From assembly GCF_031846385.1 (NCBI RefSeq), contig NZ_JAVRHV010000006.1:62001-126000 (forward strand): a DNA stretch of 64,000 nt, written 5' to 3'. Origin of the DNA: Urechidicola vernalis. Its GTDB lineage: Bacteria > Bacteroidota > Bacteroidia > Flavobacteriales > Flavobacteriaceae. Positions 1 to 8,687 of the stretch are shown here, one piece after another. Position 1 is the first letter of the stretch. Each line of letters begins with the position of its first letter. The translations under genes and the position numbers were made by a program. The notes below the pieces were generated by a model. The model had not been told where the DNA came from. It made no database searches and was given only the letters and a program-made list of their open reading frames with translations.

Positions 1-79
1 TTTACCCTTCTGAGTTTATATAGTAAAAAACCATTACAAAGAAATAAATTCTTATTTTTCAAGTCTAATTGAAAAATAA

Positions 80-475
80 ATGAAAAAATCAACAATAATT
101 GGGACGCTTCTTTTAGTTTGCCTCTTAATAGTTCCAGGATGTACTTCTGGTGCGGGAAAAAACATAAATGATACTAAATTAAGACACGTCGTCCTTTTCA
201 AGTTTAAAGATTCCGCAACAAAAGAAGAGGTTAAGGTGGCGAATGATGCGTTTTTGGCGTTACCTGATAGAATTGCTGAAATCAAAGAATTTGAATGGGG
301 ATTGAATAATAGCCCTGAAAATCATCATCAAGGCCTGACTCACTGCTATATCCTAACTTTTGAATCTGAGGAAGACCTTGCCGTTTATTTGCCACATCCA
401 GACCACAAAGCATTTGGCGAAATTTTAGGACCTATTCTAGACAAAGTAGTAGTTGTAGATTATTGGACTAAATAA
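80..475 (+). CDS. Dabb-domain (stress-responsive alpha/beta barrel) lipoprotein
   Basis: The 131-residue protein starts with a lipoprotein signal peptide: a lysine pair, a hydrophobic stretch and a lipobox ending VPGC, with Cys21 as the likely lipidated residue. From about residue 35 it has the pattern of a Dabb ferredoxin-like domain: the opening strand LRHVVLFKFK, then a helix, a central strand and a closing segment with HPDHKAF. This family includes dimeric barrel proteins and some enzymes; its substrate cannot be read from the sequence. It is convergent with lon and shares a terminator with it. Being lipidated is the unusual point, since many Dabb proteins are cytosolic. Family call is fairly firm, function is not. 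Confidence 0.8.
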   Translation: MKKSTIIGTLLLVCLLIVPGCTSGAGKNINDTKLRHVVLFKFKDSATKEEVKVANDAFLALPDRIAEIKEFEWGLNNSPENHHQGLTHCYILTFESEEDLAVYLPHPDHKAFGEILGPILDKVVVVDYWTK

Positions 476-487
476 AAAAGATTAAAT

Positions 488-521
488 AAAAGAACCAATT
501 AGTAAACTAATTGGTTCTTTT
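488..521. terminator. Bidirectional intrinsic terminator between the Dabb gene and lon
   Basis: A perfect 15-base inverted repeat (488-502 with 507-521) around the loop TAAA has A-rich and T-rich flanks on both sides. It lies in the 50-base gap between two convergent genes, so it can serve both. Confidence 0.85.
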
Positions 522-525
522 ATTA

Positions 526-2979
526 TTATAACTTTTTTGCTCCTTTAACTTTTTGCTTTGTTAAGGCTATTTCTATTACTTCACTCATTTCTTTAACATA
601 ATGAAAAGTAACACCTTTTAAATAACGCTGATTAATTTCATCGACATCTTTCTTATTATCGGCACATAAAATTATCTCTTTAATATTTGCGCGTTTTGCA
701 GCCAAAATTTTCTCTTTTATACCTCCTACTGGTAATACCTTTCCTCTTAAAGTAATCTCTCCAGACATAGCAATTCTAGATTTTACTTTTCGCTGTGTAA
801 ATACTGACACCAAAGACGTTAACATAGTAATTCCAGCACTTGGACCATCTTTAGGCGTTGCACCTTCAGGAACATGTATATGGACTTTATTTTCGTCAAT
901 AATTTTTGAATCGATACCAAAACTATCCGCTTTAGCACGAATATACTCCATTGCAATAGTGGCAGACTCTTTCATAACTGTTCCAAGGTTTCCAGTAATC
1001 GTCAATCCTTTTCCTTTAGAGATTATGGACTCTATAAATAAAATATCTCCACCTACCCTTGTCCATGCCAGACCAGTTACAACACCAGCAACATTATTAT
1101 TTTCATATTTATCACGTTCTAAATGAGAAACGCCTAATATTTTTTCAACATCTTCAGAAGAAATAGCAGTCTTATACTCCTCCTCCATTGCAATGGATTT
1201 TGCGGCATACCTTACAACTTTCGCTATTTGTTTATCTAATCCTCTAACACCAGACTCACGCGTATAGCCCTCAACAATCTTCTCTAATTCTGCTTTTTTA
1301 ATTTGAATATCTTTAGCTTCTAATCCATGCTCTTTGATCTGCTTAGGTAGCAAATGTCTTTTCGCTATTTCAACTTTTTCTTCAATTGTATAGCCACTTA
1401 CATTTATAATTTCCATCCTATCCTTTAGCGCCCATGGAATTGTAGATAAACTATTAGCAGTTGCCACAAATAAAATCTTTGACAAATCATATCCAACTTC
1501 TAAATAATTGTCATAGAATTCAGAATTTTGTTCTGGATCTAACACCTCTAACATCGCGGCCGATGGGTCTCCATTATGAGAACTTGCTGTTAACTTGTCA
1601 ATTTCATCTAAAACAAATACAGGATTTGACGTACCCGCCTTCTTCAAACTTTGTAACAATCTACCAGGCATTGCTCCGATGTACGTTTTTCTGTGCCCGC
1701 GAATCTCTGCTTCATCTCTCAATCCACCTAAAGACATACGCACATATTCTCTACCTAAAGACTCTGCAATAGACTTACCAAGTGAAGTTTTCCCAACTCC
1801 TGGAGGTCCGTATAAACAAATGATTGGTGATTTCATATCACCTTTCAACTTTAACACAGCCAAGTGTTCGATAATTCTATCTTTTACTTTTTCCAGACCA
1901 AAATGATCTCGATCCAAAATCTTTTGAGCACGCTTTAAATCGAATAAATCCGTTGAATATTCAGACCACGGTAATTCTAACATTAAATCCAAATAGTTAC
2001 GTTGAACAGAATACTCTGCTACTTGAGGATTCATACGTTGCAATCTTCCAATTTCTTTATCAAACTTCTCTCCTATTTCTTGAGGCCATTTTTTCTTAAG
2101 TGCCTTTTCCTTCATCTCGGCAATTTCCTCTTCATAAGAAACTCCTCCTAATTCTTCCTGAATTGTTTTTAATTGCTGATTTAAATAATACTCGCGTTGC
2201 TGCTGATCCATATCAGAGCGCGTTTTAGATTGAATATCTTGACGCAACTCTAACTTCTGCATTTCCTTAGACATCAACTTTAATGTGCGTAGTGCTCGCT
2301 CTTGTAAATTGTTGATGTTTACTAATTCCTGTTTCTCCGCCACCGACAAGTTCATATTAGATGAAACGAAATTCACTAAAAATGGACTGCTTTCAATGTT
2401 TTTAATGGCAAATGACGCTTCCGACGGTAAACTTGGATTTATTTTAATAATCTTCAAGGCCATCGATTTAATCGATTCTATGATCGCATCAAATTCTGGA
2501 TCTTTAATTTGAGACCTATCCTCTTCTATTTTTTTAGTGGTTGCCTTTAAATAAGGTTCCTCTTGAGTAACAGCAGCTACCTCAAATCGTTTTGTACCTT
2601 GTATAATAACAGTTGTATTTCCATCAGGCATTTTTAACATTTTCAGAATACGCGCTACCGTTCCCACCTTATGAATATCATCAATAGATGGGTTTTCAAC
2701 GGTTTCATTCTTTTGTGCTACAACGCCAATAATTTTATTTCCTTTATTGGCATCTTTTATTAATTGAATAGATTTATCTCTACCTGCGGTAATAGGGATT
2801 ACAACACCTGGAAAAAGCACTGTATTTCTCAAAGGCAAAATTGGTAATTCATCTGGAATATCCTCTTTATTTATCTTCTCTTCATCCTCAGGGGTCATTA
2901 AAGGAATTAATTCTGCTTCATCATCAAACATTCTCTGAAATGACAGATTGTCTATTTTTAAAAATTTAGAATCGCTCAT
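526..2979 (-). CDS. lon: ATP-dependent Lon protease
   Basis: This 817-residue protein is a full-length LonA: an N-terminal substrate-binding LON domain (about 44-250), a coiled linker, an AAA+ domain with Walker A GPPGVGKT at 391-398, and a C-terminal protease domain. The catalytic dyad is visible as Ser714 in PKDGPSAG and Lys757 in GGIKEK, 43 residues apart as in E. coli Lon. Lon degrades misfolded and selected regulatory proteins in the cytosol. The short N-terminal extension before the LON domain, including an acidic stretch, is common in Bacteroidota homologues. It is transcribed away from the ECF sigma gene at 3207, with 227 bases between them; I found no clear heat-shock element there. 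Confidence 0.97.
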   Translation of the reverse strand: MSDSKFLKIDNLSFQRMFDDEAELIPLMTPEDEEKINKEDIPDELPILPLRNTVLFPGVVIPITAGRDKSIQLIKDANKGNKIIGVVAQKNETVENPSIDDIHKVGTVARILKMLKMPDGNTTVIIQGTKRFEVAAVTQEEPYLKATTKKIEEDRSQIKDPEFDAIIESIKSMALKIIKINPSLPSEASFAIKNIESSPFLVNFVSSNMNLSVAEKQELVNINNLQERALRTLKLMSKEMQKLELRQDIQSKTRSDMDQQQREYYLNQQLKTIQEELGGVSYEEEIAEMKEKALKKKWPQEIGEKFDKEIGRLQRMNPQVAEYSVQRNYLDLMLELPWSEYSTDLFDLKRAQKILDRDHFGLEKVKDRIIEHLAVLKLKGDMKSPIICLYGPPGVGKTSLGKSIAESLGREYVRMSLGGLRDEAEIRGHRKTYIGAMPGRLLQSLKKAGTSNPVFVLDEIDKLTASSHNGDPSAAMLEVLDPEQNSEFYDNYLEVGYDLSKILFVATANSLSTIPWALKDRMEIINVSGYTIEEKVEIAKRHLLPKQIKEHGLEAKDIQIKKAELEKIVEGYTRESGVRGLDKQIAKVVRYAAKSIAMEEEYKTAISSEDVEKILGVSHLERDKYENNNVAGVVTGLAWTRVGGDILFIESIISKGKGLTITGNLGTVMKESATIAMEYIRAKADSFGIDSKIIDENKVHIHVPEGATPKDGPSAGITMLTSLVSVFTQRKVKSRIAMSGEITLRGKVLPVGGIKEKILAAKRANIKEIILCADNKKDVDEINQRYLKGVTFHYVKEMSEVIEIALTKQKVKGAKKL

Positions 2980-3206
2980 ATGTATATTATAGTCATTTTG
3001 TCATTTCTTAAATTAATAAAATTAAATAACAAAATTGATTTACTTATTATTAAATTGTAACTCAACAAGTTAACTGTCCTCAATCAACCTGTTTAGTATA
3101 GTAAGGACAATAGTTATGCCATTAAATAAATTAATAACGTAAATTTATTTTCACGAAAGTGTAACAGTTTAACTTCTAATTTGTCTTTTTAACAGAAACG
3201 ATTCAA

Positions 3207-3749
3207 TTGCAACATACTAACCAACATACGAGTGAACTTTTACTTCGTTGTAAAAATGGAGAACAAAGTGCCCAATTCGAGATTTATAAGCTGTATTATA
3301 AAGCAATGTATAATACTGCCCTTAGAATTTTGAACAACAGTTTTGAAGCTGAAGATATGATGCAAGAATCGTTTTTAATTGCATTCACAAAATTGGGCAC
3401 TTTTAAAGGAGAAGTTGCCTTTGGGGCTTGGTTAAAGCGAATTGTAATAAACAAATGTTTAACGCAATTGAAAAAGAACAATCGTTTTGAAGAAGTAAAA
3501 TTAGAAGTAAAAAGAAATGAATCTGTTGAAGAAGTTATTGAAACAGAATCTTTAGAACCAAAATTAATTTTGAATGCTATTAATGGATTAAAAGATAATT
3601 ATAGAATTGCATTGAATTTACACCTCATTGAAGGTTATGATTATGAAGAAATTTCAGAAATAATGGATATCTCTTATGAAAATAGTAGAACCACAATTTC
3701 TAGAGCAAAAAGCAAATTACGAACAACATTAACAACACAATATGCATAG
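3207..3749 (+). CDS. ECF-type RNA polymerase sigma factor (first locus)
   Basis: The 180-residue protein has sigma region 2 (about 27-90, with AEDMMQESFL and a following GAFGAWL-like stretch) and region 4 (about 125-175, with the helix-turn-helix segment YDYEEISEIMDIS), with no region 1 or 3, as expected for an extracytoplasmic function sigma factor. The frame closes at a stop at 3177, and TTG at 3207 is the only plausible start before region 2. The next gene begins inside this one (8-base overlap), pointing to translational coupling with a membrane anti-sigma candidate. The following two genes encode exported repeat proteins, the likely targets or partners of the pathway (inference). Confidence 0.9.
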   Translation: MQHTNQHTSELLLRCKNGEQSAQFEIYKLYYKAMYNTALRILNNSFEAEDMMQESFLIAFTKLGTFKGEVAFGAWLKRIVINKCLTQLKKNNRFEEVKLEVKRNESVEEVIETESLEPKLILNAINGLKDNYRIALNLHLIEGYDYEEISEIMDISYENSRTTISRAKSKLRTTLTTQYA

Positions 3750-4281
3750 TCCAGAATCTAAATTTGACAAGTTATTCGAGCAAGATTTTGATTTTTCAGA
3801 ACCAACAATTGGTCATTTCAATAGGTTTGAAAAACGATTACAAGAACAGAACAATTCTAAATCGAACACAAACTCTAGTTGGAAATGGATTTCGATTGCT
3901 GCATCTATTGCATTAATTTTCGGAATTTGGTTTGGACAGTCGACAACTAGTAATGGTTTAGAATTGGCTGATGTCTCACCTAAAATGGAAGAAACACAAA
4001 CTTACTTTACTTCATTAATTAGATCGGAAATTGAAAAGGTAAACTCAGAAAAAAATGCAGACAATCAAACAATGATTAATGATGCATTTGTTCAACTAGA
4101 CAAACTAGAAAGACACTATGAAGATTTAACCATAGAATTGAAAAATAGCAATGCTGATAAACGAATCATTTTTGCAATGATCTCAAATTTTCAGCAACGT
4201 GCAGAAGTATTACAAAATTTATTAGAACAAATAGAAAACAACAAACAATTAAAAACAACAACATATGAAAACTTTAGTTAA
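3742..4281 (+). CDS. Single-pass membrane protein, probable anti-sigma factor
   Basis: The 179-residue protein has a cytosolic N-terminal part of about 48 residues, one transmembrane segment (about 49-68, WISIAASIALIFGIWFG) and a mostly helical, charged external part with predicted coiled coil at about 90-170. I see no zinc-binding HxxxCxxC motif. Position and topology match an anti-sigma factor: the start overlaps the ECF sigma gene by 8 bases and the end overlaps the next gene by 17 bases, so all three are probably translated together. The anti-sigma role is inferred from context and not from a recognised domain. Confidence 0.7.
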   Translation: MHSPESKFDKLFEQDFDFSEPTIGHFNRFEKRLQEQNNSKSNTNSSWKWISIAASIALIFGIWFGQSTTSNGLELADVSPKMEETQTYFTSLIRSEIEKVNSEKNADNQTMINDAFVQLDKLERHYEDLTIELKNSNADKRIIFAMISNFQQRAEVLQNLLEQIENNKQLKTTTYENFS

Positions 4282-5332
4282 AATTACTTTACTATTATTA
4301 TTTGTCCCAAGTGTTGTATTGGCAAACAATTTAAAAGGAAAATACACCAAAACTAAAACCATTAATAAAGAGTTTACAGTAAATGCTGATGCGTTAGTTT
4401 CATTAAGCAATAAGTATGGGAGTATCGATATTAAACCATCTAACCAAAACAAGGTTACTTTAGAAATTATCATTACAACTAGCAGTAATAGTGAATCTAA
4501 GGCCTTAGATAGGTTAAATTCTATCTCCGTAAACATTTCTGGAAGCAATAGTTCTGTATCTGCTCAAACTAAATTTGAAAAGAAGAGCAACTGGAATTTA
4601 TTTGGAAACAACAATTCTTCGAGCATGGACATTAAATACATTGTAAAAATGCCTATTAGCAACAAACTCGATGTTAGTATGGATTACGGAAATGTTATGA
4701 TTGAAAAACTTGAAGGCAGAGCAAATATTAATATTGATTATGGCAAACTAATAGCTGGTGAATTGTTAAGTAATAATACAGACATTAACTTAGACTATTC
4801 AAGAGGCTCTTCAGTTGAAACAATGGGTGATGGAACCATAAATATTGATTATTCATCTATTGACATACAAAATGCTGGTAATATTGATTTAAATACTGAT
4901 TACAGTGATACATCATTCGAAAACGTAGGAGATTTGGTTTACAATACAGATTACGGAAGTATTAAAGCTGAAAATGCCAATTCAATAAGTGGTGATAGTG
5001 ACTATGCAAGCTTAAAATTTGGAAAAATTGCAAACTCATTAGAGGTTTCTGCAGATTATGGAAGTCTAAAAGTAGAAGAAATGGGACAAAATTTTTCTAA
5101 AATAGTAATTGACACGGACTATATCGGTGTTAAAATAGGCGTACATGCTAATGCTTCATTTAGTTACAATATAAGCAGTAAATATGGAGGGATTTCTTTA
5201 CCAGATAATGTTACAAATACTAGGGAAATCATTAAAAATACGAGTAAGCATTATGAAGGTTCGTATAACGGTACAAAAGGAAATGTGTCCATTACAACAT
5301 CTTATGGAAGTGTAAAAATTTATAAAAACTAA
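4265..5332 (+). CDS. Exported repeat protein with Asp-Tyr ladder (DUF4097-like beta-helix)
   Basis: The 355-residue protein has a signal peptide (cleavage near VLA at residue 20). From residue 140 onward it is built from short repeats, each carrying Asp-Tyr followed by Gly, Ser or Ala and a beta strand. The DY pairs fall at residues 140, 158, 177, 195, 212, 229, 246, 264 and 285, giving a period of 17-21 residues. This fits a right-handed parallel beta-helix with a stacked Tyr ladder, in the DUF4097/adhesin-like group. The role is unknown. It is the third gene of the sigma operon and overlaps the preceding gene by 17 bases, which suggests that an envelope signal controls it. Confidence 0.75.
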   Translation: MKTLVKITLLLLFVPSVVLANNLKGKYTKTKTINKEFTVNADALVSLSNKYGSIDIKPSNQNKVTLEIIITTSSNSESKALDRLNSISVNISGSNSSVSAQTKFEKKSNWNLFGNNNSSSMDIKYIVKMPISNKLDVSMDYGNVMIEKLEGRANINIDYGKLIAGELLSNNTDINLDYSRGSSVETMGDGTINIDYSSIDIQNAGNIDLNTDYSDTSFENVGDLVYNTDYGSIKAENANSISGDSDYASLKFGKIANSLEVSADYGSLKVEEMGQNFSKIVIDTDYIGVKIGVHANASFSYNISSKYGGISLPDNVTNTREIIKNTSKHYEGSYNGTKGNVSITTSYGSVKIYKN

Positions 5333-5347
5333 TAAATAAAACTAGAT

Positions 5348-6067
5348 ATGAAAACCATTAAAATTATTGCAATCTGTTTAACAACATTACTAACTATTAA
5401 CGCTAACGCCAAGGAAAAAATTAGAGGTAATGGAAAAGTTATTACCGAAAACAGAACGACTGGAGAATATGACAAGATTTCTATTGGAGGATCTTTTGAA
5501 GTCGAATTAGTTTCTGGAAAAGAAGGAAACATTACCATAAAAGTTGAAGAAAATTTAGCACCTTACTTAATTACCAAAGTTGAAAAAGGAGAATTAAAGA
5601 TAAAATGGAAAAAAGGGAAAAATATTTCTCATAAAAAAACCATTTATATAACAATTCCATTTAAAGACATTAATGCGGTTGCATTTGGCGGATCTGGAAA
5701 TGTGGTAGGCAAAGATCCTATTAAGTCCGACAATCTTGCTCTAAGTCTTGCTGGATCAGGAGACATGGACTTAATGGTAGATGCAAATACAATGGGAGCA
5801 AGTTTAGCAGGTTCGGGTTCAATTGATCTTCAAGGAACTACAGACTCCATTAAATATGCTATTGCAGGGTCTGGAAATATAAGAGGGTATGAATTAGAGG
5901 TAGGTGATGCGAACGTAGCTATCTCGGGGTCAGGTAATGTTTCAGCAACCATTAATGGTAAATTAAATGCTAAAATTTCTGGTTCTGGAAACGTACGTTA
6001 CAAAGGAAACCCTTCTACAGAAAGTGTTAAAGTTTCAGGTTCGGGAAGTGTTTCAAAAAAGAATTAA
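5348..6067 (+). CDS. Head GIN domain (DUF2807) exported repeat protein
   Basis: The 239-residue protein has a signal peptide (cleavage near NANA, about residue 21) and a DUF2807 or 'head GIN' domain. Its second half repeats a Gly-Ser-Gly turn at about residues 115, 136, 155, 174, 194, 212 and 231, every 18-21 residues, which suggests a beta-helix or beta-solenoid. The family has been described as a putative autotransporter adhesin head, but no translocator domain is present here and binding is unproven. It lies 15 bases after the Asp-Tyr ladder protein and ends at a strong terminator, so it closes the ECF sigma operon. Confidence 0.8.
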   Translation: MKTIKIIAICLTTLLTINANAKEKIRGNGKVITENRTTGEYDKISIGGSFEVELVSGKEGNITIKVEENLAPYLITKVEKGELKIKWKKGKNISHKKTIYITIPFKDINAVAFGGSGNVVGKDPIKSDNLALSLAGSGDMDLMVDANTMGASLAGSGSIDLQGTTDSIKYAIAGSGNIRGYELEVGDANVAISGSGNVSATINGKLNAKISGSGNVRYKGNPSTESVKVSGSGSVSKKN

Positions 6068-6091
6068 ATTGCTTTTGAACTAACCAAAACT

Positions 6092-6121
6092 AAAAAAGCC
6101 AAGTTTAAACTTGGCTTTTTT
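6092..6121. terminator. Intrinsic terminator at the end of the ECF sigma operon
   Basis: A 15-base inverted repeat centred at 6106/6107, with GCCAAG paired to CTTGGC, is flanked by a run of A on the left and a run of T on the right. It lies between convergent genes and can act in both directions. Confidence 0.85.
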
Positions 6122-6125
6122 TTAT

Positions 6126-7301
6126 TTAAAAATTTCTATACTTCGTAGTGTCATCAAAGACTTGCTGCAAAATAGTTTCTTCTTTTTCGTCAAAATCGAG
6201 TTGCTTACGCTCCATTACCGCGGTTGCAACCTCCTTTACCTTATTCATTTGATATACCGAAAAACCTTTTGTTCCACCCCAAGCAAATGAAGGAATAAAA
6301 TTTCGTTGAAAGCCTGCTCCGAAAATATTAGTACTTACTCCAACAACAGTTCCCGTATTAAACATCGTGTTAATTCCACATTTAGAATGATCCCCCATCA
6401 TTAAACCGCAAAACTGTAAACCAGTTTTAGCAAAACGTTCAGTTTCATAACTCCAAAGTTTCACCTCTGCATAATTGTTCTTTAAATTAGAATTGTTTGT
6501 ATCTGCACCTAAATTACACCATTCACCAATTACTGAGTTTCCTAAATACCCTTCATGTCCTTTGTTTGAATACCCAAAAATCACAGAATTCTTAACTTCT
6601 CCTCCAACGGTACAATTGGGTCCAATTGTAGTCGCCTGATAAATTTTAGCACCCATTTTTAAGGCTGAATTCTCTCCAAGTGAAAACGGACCTCTCACAT
6701 TACACCCTTCCATAACTACAGCATTTTTACCAATATAAATTGGGCCATCTATTGCGTTTAAAGACCCTACGGTTAATTCTACACCCTCCTCTATGAAGAT
6801 ATTCTCTTTATTAAAACAGTGTATAGAATCTGGGATAGTTTCAGAGTCACGGCCTTCCGTTATTAAATCAAAATCTAATTGAATAGCCTCTGCATTCTTA
6901 GAAAAAATATCCCAAGTGTTTTTTATCTGCAATACTTCTTGTTCAAATTCAATCTGGTTATAGGTGTCAAAATTCTCAACCTCTTGTGAGTCTGTAGCAA
7001 AGAAAGCGATAATCGCATTGTTTTGAACAACAGCTTCATTCTCTTTTAAACCTTTAACAACCTCAACCAACGCATCTGTAGGCAAATACGAAGCGTTAAT
7101 CATAATGTTCTGCTCCATTTCCACCATAGGAAATTTCAATTCTAAATACTCCTCTGTCAAAGTACTAGTAGAATACCCTAGGTAACGCTCCCATTTTTCT
7201 CGAATTGTAAGGATTCCAATTCTAATATCTGCAACCGGTCTTGTATATGTAAACGGTAGTAAAGTTTCACGAACTTCACCATCAAAAAGAATATAATTCA
7301 T
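6126..7301 (-). CDS. Alternative GlmU-like sugar nucleotidyltransferase/acetyltransferase
   Basis: From ATG at 7301 the protein has 391 residues. An upstream in-frame extension (to 7334) crosses a TATATTTG promoter element, so I reject it. The N-terminal half lacks the classical LxxGxGTRM signature of GlmU and instead opens MNYILFDGEVRETLLPFTYT with TRPVADIRIG. The second half has hexapeptide-repeat (left-handed beta-helix) character from about residue 195. This matches the Bacteroidota family described as an alternative UDP-GlcNAc diphosphorylase/GlcN-1-P acetyltransferase, which would supply UDP-GlcNAc for peptidoglycan and lipid A. Family assignment is fairly firm; the exact substrate is inferred. 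Confidence 0.8.
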   Translation of the reverse strand: MNYILFDGEVRETLLPFTYTRPVADIRIGILTIREKWERYLGYSTSTLTEEYLELKFPMVEMEQNIMINASYLPTDALVEVVKGLKENEAVVQNNAIIAFFATDSQEVENFDTYNQIEFEQEVLQIKNTWDIFSKNAEAIQLDFDLITEGRDSETIPDSIHCFNKENIFIEEGVELTVGSLNAIDGPIYIGKNAVVMEGCNVRGPFSLGENSALKMGAKIYQATTIGPNCTVGGEVKNSVIFGYSNKGHEGYLGNSVIGEWCNLGADTNNSNLKNNYAEVKLWSYETERFAKTGLQFCGLMMGDHSKCGINTMFNTGTVVGVSTNIFGAGFQRNFIPSFAWGGTKGFSVYQMNKVKEVATAVMERKQLDFDEKEETILQQVFDDTTKYRNF

Positions 7302-7320
7302 TTTCAATTTTAATTTTGAG

Positions 7321-7328
7321 CAAATATA
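7321..7328 (-). promoter_or_regulatory. Bacteroidota -7 element for the alternative GlmU gene
   Basis: On the minus strand the sequence reads TATATTTG, 20 bases before the chosen ATG. A TTTG lies 16 bases further upstream (7345-7348), a shorter spacing than the usual 19. The element supports the shorter start for this gene. Confidence 0.55.
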
Positions 7329-7468
7329 AAACAATGAATTATATCAAATGAGTTTTTTTGAGTATTCAATAAAGACTTAAAGGTCATCTTTTATACAAAT
7401 AAAAATCCAGTATATGTAATTTATGAACCATAGTTACGTCTTATTAAAAAACTTAAACAAACTTTACT

Positions 7469-7810
7469 ATGAAATCTAATCTATTTATTTCTGTTCTTTT
7501 TATTTTAAGTTTAACAATTTCATGCTCATCAGATGATGATGATGTCATGAACCCTTCAAATCCAAACACTTCTGTAACATATGCCAATAGTATAAAATCT
7601 ATAATGGATAGTAATTGTAATAGTTGTCATGGAAATCCCCCAACAAATAACGCCCCTATGTCGTTAACCTCATCGGCATTAGTGCAAAGTGCAATCAATT
7701 CGCGCGATTTGATAGGAAGAGTTGAAGATGGTTCTATGCCTCCTTCCGGAAACCTCAGTTCAAGTCAAATTAGTGCCATTAAAAATTGGCAAGCCGGTGG
7801 TTTTAAATAA
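7469..7810 (+). CDS. Small c-type cytochrome lipoprotein (copy 1)
   Basis: The 113-residue protein has a signal peptide ending in the lipobox TISC (Cys19), directly followed by SSDDDD. An acidic run just after the lipidated Cys resembles the lipoprotein export signal that sends lipoproteins to the cell surface in Flavobacteriaceae. One CxxCH haem c site is present (Cys50, Cys53, His54), with Met90 in the segment SMPPSG as the likely second axial ligand. The domain is very short, about 75 residues. A paralogue lies at 9224. It faces the DUF5777 gene tail to tail with 11 bases between them. Redox partners are unknown. Confidence 0.8.
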   Translation: MKSNLFISVLFILSLTISCSSDDDDVMNPSNPNTSVTYANSIKSIMDSNCNSCHGNPPTNNAPMSLTSSALVQSAINSRDLIGRVEDGSMPPSGNLSSSQISAIKNWQAGGFK

Positions 7811-7821
7811 AATTCACGTTT

Positions 7822-8676
7822 CTAAAACACCCTTGATAAATTAAACCCGAAATAAATATCCCCTTCAGACCAATCACCTGCAGCATTTGTTAAAAAACCT
7901 GCGTCGTACATAGGCTGAGCATTAGTAAGATGTAATTGAAATACATGCCCACCTGTCTCAATATCGACTCCAATAGATAATGGGTTTCTAAAAATACTAT
8001 TCGATGCTCTATTGAAGTGATATGCGTAATCAATATTAAATGTAACAAATTTCGAAAGTTTATATCTTCCTCCTCCACCTAGTGCATATTGCGTGTTATC
8101 TTGCATATCATTCTCCACAAAATTTTCATGAAATAAAATTGGCACAATCTGTAACGATAATTTCTCAGTAATTTTTCTTGATATCATTAATTGAGTTAAG
8201 TATGTTAATCTATGCTTAAACTCAAAATTCATATAGTCGTCCTCATCAATACCTGTGTTAATTGCAATACTGCTAAATCCTACAACATTAAGTGGAAAAC
8301 CATGCTCTTGTTGTTGTATAAACCGATATTTAGATGTAATATCATAAACTTTATTGTATGAACTTCTGGATACTCCGAAATTTAACCAATCCGTAAATCC
8401 ATAAATTAGACTAAATCTTATCGATGAAGTATCTAACCCAAAAAACTCATCTATACCACCTTTAATTGATCCAAACCTGTGGGCAATAACAAAGTAAAAA
8501 TCTTTTTGAGCCGCCAATTTGGTAGACTCTATATCAACAATTTTCAATCCTTTAAATGCTGATGTAACGGTACTATCTAAAACTACTTCTTCTTCTAATT
8601 CACTCAGCAATTCCTCTTGAGAAAATACAACACCTGAAATAAGAATACTTAATAACATTAAACTAAAATTTCTCAT
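7822..8676 (-). CDS. DUF5777 family outer-membrane beta-barrel protein
   Basis: I chose ATG at 8676 (284 residues, MRNFSLMLLS), which gives a proper signal peptide ending near VFSQ and leaves an 11-base gap to the upstream gene; the upstream in-frame start at 8709 would overlap that gene. The mature part is rich in alternating hydrophobic and polar strands ending in an aromatic residue (GFNLSRVF), typical of a small outer-membrane barrel. It fits the DUF5777 family. No transport substrate is known. It is in one transcription unit with the OB-fold protein at 8688 and lies between two mini-cytochrome genes, suggesting a redox or haem link (inference). Confidence 0.75.
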   Translation of the reverse strand: MRNFSLMLLSILISGVVFSQEELLSELEEEVVLDSTVTSAFKGLKIVDIESTKLAAQKDFYFVIAHRFGSIKGGIDEFFGLDTSSIRFSLIYGFTDWLNFGVSRSSYNKVYDITSKYRFIQQQEHGFPLNVVGFSSIAINTGIDEDDYMNFEFKHRLTYLTQLMISRKITEKLSLQIVPILFHENFVENDMQDNTQYALGGGGRYKLSKFVTFNIDYAYHFNRASNSIFRNPLSIGVDIETGGHVFQLHLTNAQPMYDAGFLTNAAGDWSEGDIYFGFNLSRVF

Positions 8677-8687
8677 AACTAAAATTT

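Noticed and set aside
1461..1906. Two 103-codon plus-strand frames inside lon
   Set aside because: Both are antisense to the AAA+ domain and overlap each other in different frames, so they are shadows.
3145..3170. Short inverted repeat CACGAAAGTG before the first sigma gene as a possible operator
   Set aside because: The stem is only three base pairs, which is expected by chance; autoregulation by the sigma factor cannot be claimed from it.
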